Source: JAOUEA01 sp039933515
Lineage (GTDB): Bacteria > Actinomycetota > UBA4738 > HRBIN12
Direction: 5' to 3'
NCBI GenBank assembly: GCA_039933515.1
Contig: JBDTNY010000099.1
Location: 1 to 6,466 of the forward strand
DNA length: 6,466 nt
Shown here: positions 5,390-6,466 of the stretch, one piece after another
Layout: every line of letters begins with the position of its first letter
Position numbering within the stretch: the stretch's first letter is position 1
Notes under the pieces: generated by a model
Database searches by the model: none
What the model saw: only the letters and a program-made list of their open reading frames with translations
Told to the model about the DNA's origin: nothing
Program-made: the position numbers and the translations under genes

Positions 5390-6466
5390 GTGAGCATCAG
5401 GGTCGTGCTCGGCGAGGACAACGTGCTCGTGCGCGAGGGTGTGCGGGCGTTGCTCGACTCCTACGACGACATCGAGGTCGTGGGCGTGGCCGAGGACGCT
5501 CCCTCCCTCCTGGCTGCCGCGGCCGAGCATGTCCCCGACGTGGTCGTCACCGACATCAAGATGCCGCCGACCTTCCAGCTGGAGGGCATCGACTGCGCGC
5601 ACGCGATCCGGGACCAGCACCCGGACACCGGCGTCGTGGTCCTGTCCGCGCACGACGACGAGGAGTACGCGATCGCGTTGCTGGGCCGCGGCCACAGCGG
5701 ACTCGGCTACCTTCTCAAGGACCGGATCGCGCAGGGCGACGAGCTCGCGCGCGCGATCCGTGAGGTCGATGCGGGCGGCAGCATGGTCGATCCATCGATC
5801 GCGGAGCGGCTCTCGGATCGCAGTGGCGCGCCCGAGCGCGACCGGCAGTTGCTCGACATGATGGCCAAGGGCCTCGGGTACGCGGAGATCGCCGCGGCGC
5901 TCGACACCACGCAGGAGGCCGTGGACCGTCAGGTCACCGCCCTGTTCCGCGGGATGGCCGACGGCACCGGCGGCGCGAGCCTCGTCGACGAATTCAAGCG
6001 GATGCACACTGCGGTGATCGAGCAGACCGAATCGCGCAAGACGCTCGCGTCGTTCGTGCCCTCCCAGCTCGCCGACCGGCTCGCCGCGCACCCGGAGGCG
6101 GCGATCGAGCCGCAGGAAGTCGTGGTGACCGTCCTGTTCTCCGACATCCGCGGCTTCTCGACGATCGCGGAACGGCTGGAAGCGCGCGACGTCGCCGCCG
6201 TCGTTGGACGTCATCTGACCGCGATGGCCGAGGTCGTGATCGCCCACGGCGGCACGATCGACAAGTTCCAGGGCGACGCGGTCATGGCGATCTTCGGGGC
6301 GCCGGAGCCGCTCGAAGACCACGCGGCCCGGGCGCTGCGCTGCGCGATCGCGATGCAGCGACGCCAGGGCGAGCTCAACGCCGAGGGATGGAGCGTCGTC
6401 GACCTGCACCCGATGGGGGTCGGCATCGGCGTGAACACCGGCTCGGTGATCGCCGGCACCATCGGT
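5390..6466 (+). CDS. Response regulator-cyclase fusion RR2: REC, LuxR-like HTH, class III nucleotidyl cyclase (3' end missing)
   Basis: This is an open frame of 359 codons running off the right edge. Residues 1-125 form a receiver: Glu9-Asp10, phospho-acceptor Asp55 (VVTDIKMPP), Ser86 and Lys110 (YLLKD), with the same lengthened loop as RR1. Residues 148-189 resemble a LuxR HTH (LLDMMAKGLGYAEIAAALDT, then TQEAVDRQVTALF), but the usual TxREREVL opening is APERDRQLL. A helical linker (196-234) contains FVPSQLADRL, a pattern often found just before cyclase domains. The class III cyclase domain begins near 243: metal-binding Asp252 (LFSDIRGFST) and Asp296 (DKFQGDAVMAIFGAP), with Lys292 at the purine-specifying position, which favours ATP. 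GIGVNTGSVIAGTIG ends the window before the second specificity residue and the transition-state Asn/Arg. The GTG start follows GGAAGG by 9 nt, and the ATG at 5385 hits a stop after two codons. Likely role: phosphorylation-controlled cyclic nucleotide synthesis. Confidence 0.9.
   Translation, partial: MSIRVVLGEDNVLVREGVRALLDSYDDIEVVGVAEDAPSLLAAAAEHVPDVVVTDIKMPPTFQLEGIDCAHAIRDQHPDTGVVVLSAHDDEEYAIALLGRGHSGLGYLLKDRIAQGDELARAIREVDAGGSMVDPSIAERLSDRSGAPERDRQLLDMMAKGLGYAEIAAALDTTQEAVDRQVTALFRGMADGTGGASLVDEFKRMHTAVIEQTESRKTLASFVPSQLADRLAAHPEAAIEPQEVVVTVLFSDIRGFSTIAERLEARDVAAVVGRHLTAMAEVVIAHGGTIDKFQGDAVMAIFGAPEPLEDHAARALRCAIAMQRRQGELNAEGWSVVDLHPMGVGIGVNTGSVIAGTIG

Noticed and set aside
3210..5393. A 727-codon open frame on the plus strand
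   Set aside because: It runs antisense to the start of HK2, the kinase remnant and RR1 and crosses the stress gene out of frame. Its product is Arg/Pro/Gly-rich with no recognisable domain. Long spurious frames are expected opposite GC-rich genes.
5330..6409. A 359-codon open frame on the minus strand
   Set aside because: It is antisense to the receiver-HTH-cyclase gene, whose motifs are unambiguous. Its composition is that of a shadow frame.
1..6466. tRNA, rRNA, insertion sequence, CRISPR array or attachment site
   Set aside because: Nearly all bases belong to the described genes. No cloverleaf, transposase motif, regularly spaced repeats or terminal inverted repeats were seen.

Overview
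The window is GC-rich (about two-thirds G+C by eye) with the strong GCG, GTC and CGC codon preference of a high-GC bacterium. The membrane-anchored NarL-class histidine kinases, with repeated 'FPDG', 'REQLRW' and 'YRLYDID' blocks, resemble kinases common in Actinomycetota and some Chloroflexota. A soil or aquatic actinobacterium-like host is the likeliest source, but nothing here fixes the taxon. No RNA gene, mobile element or CRISPR array was seen.

Layout from left to right. Positions 1-1409 (minus) hold the first 469 codons of a membrane GAF histidine kinase (HK1) whose catalytic end lies beyond the left edge. Positions 1406-3478 (minus) hold a complete 690-residue paralogue (HK2). Positions 3475 to about 4068 (minus) hold the decayed remains of a third paralogue (psiHK): the GAF half is scattered over three frames and fused to the last 40 or so residues of an ATPase domain. 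Transcription runs psiHK, HK2, HK1, and both junctions are ATGA stop/start overlaps. Positions 4246-4653 (plus) hold a small universal stress protein with an altered nucleotide-binding motif. It converges, with an 11-bp gap, on 4665-5348 (minus), a canonical NarL/FixJ response regulator (RR1). Divergent from RR1 across only 41 bp, 5390-6466 (plus) holds a second regulator (RR2) whose receiver and LuxR-type HTH are fused to a class III nucleotidyl cyclase domain that runs off the right edge.

Inferred working model: two or more membrane GAF kinases phosphorylate the receiver domains of RR1 and RR2. RR1 acts on transcription. RR2 would pass the same class of signal into cyclic nucleotide synthesis, possibly while bound to DNA. 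The universal stress protein between kinases and regulators suggests a stress or dormancy theme, loosely like the mycobacterial Dos system, though no sequence feature proves the signal.

The items most worth a second look are the REC-HTH-cyclase fusion, the kinase pseudogene that keeps its coupling to HK2, and the universal stress protein lacking two of its three motif glycines.
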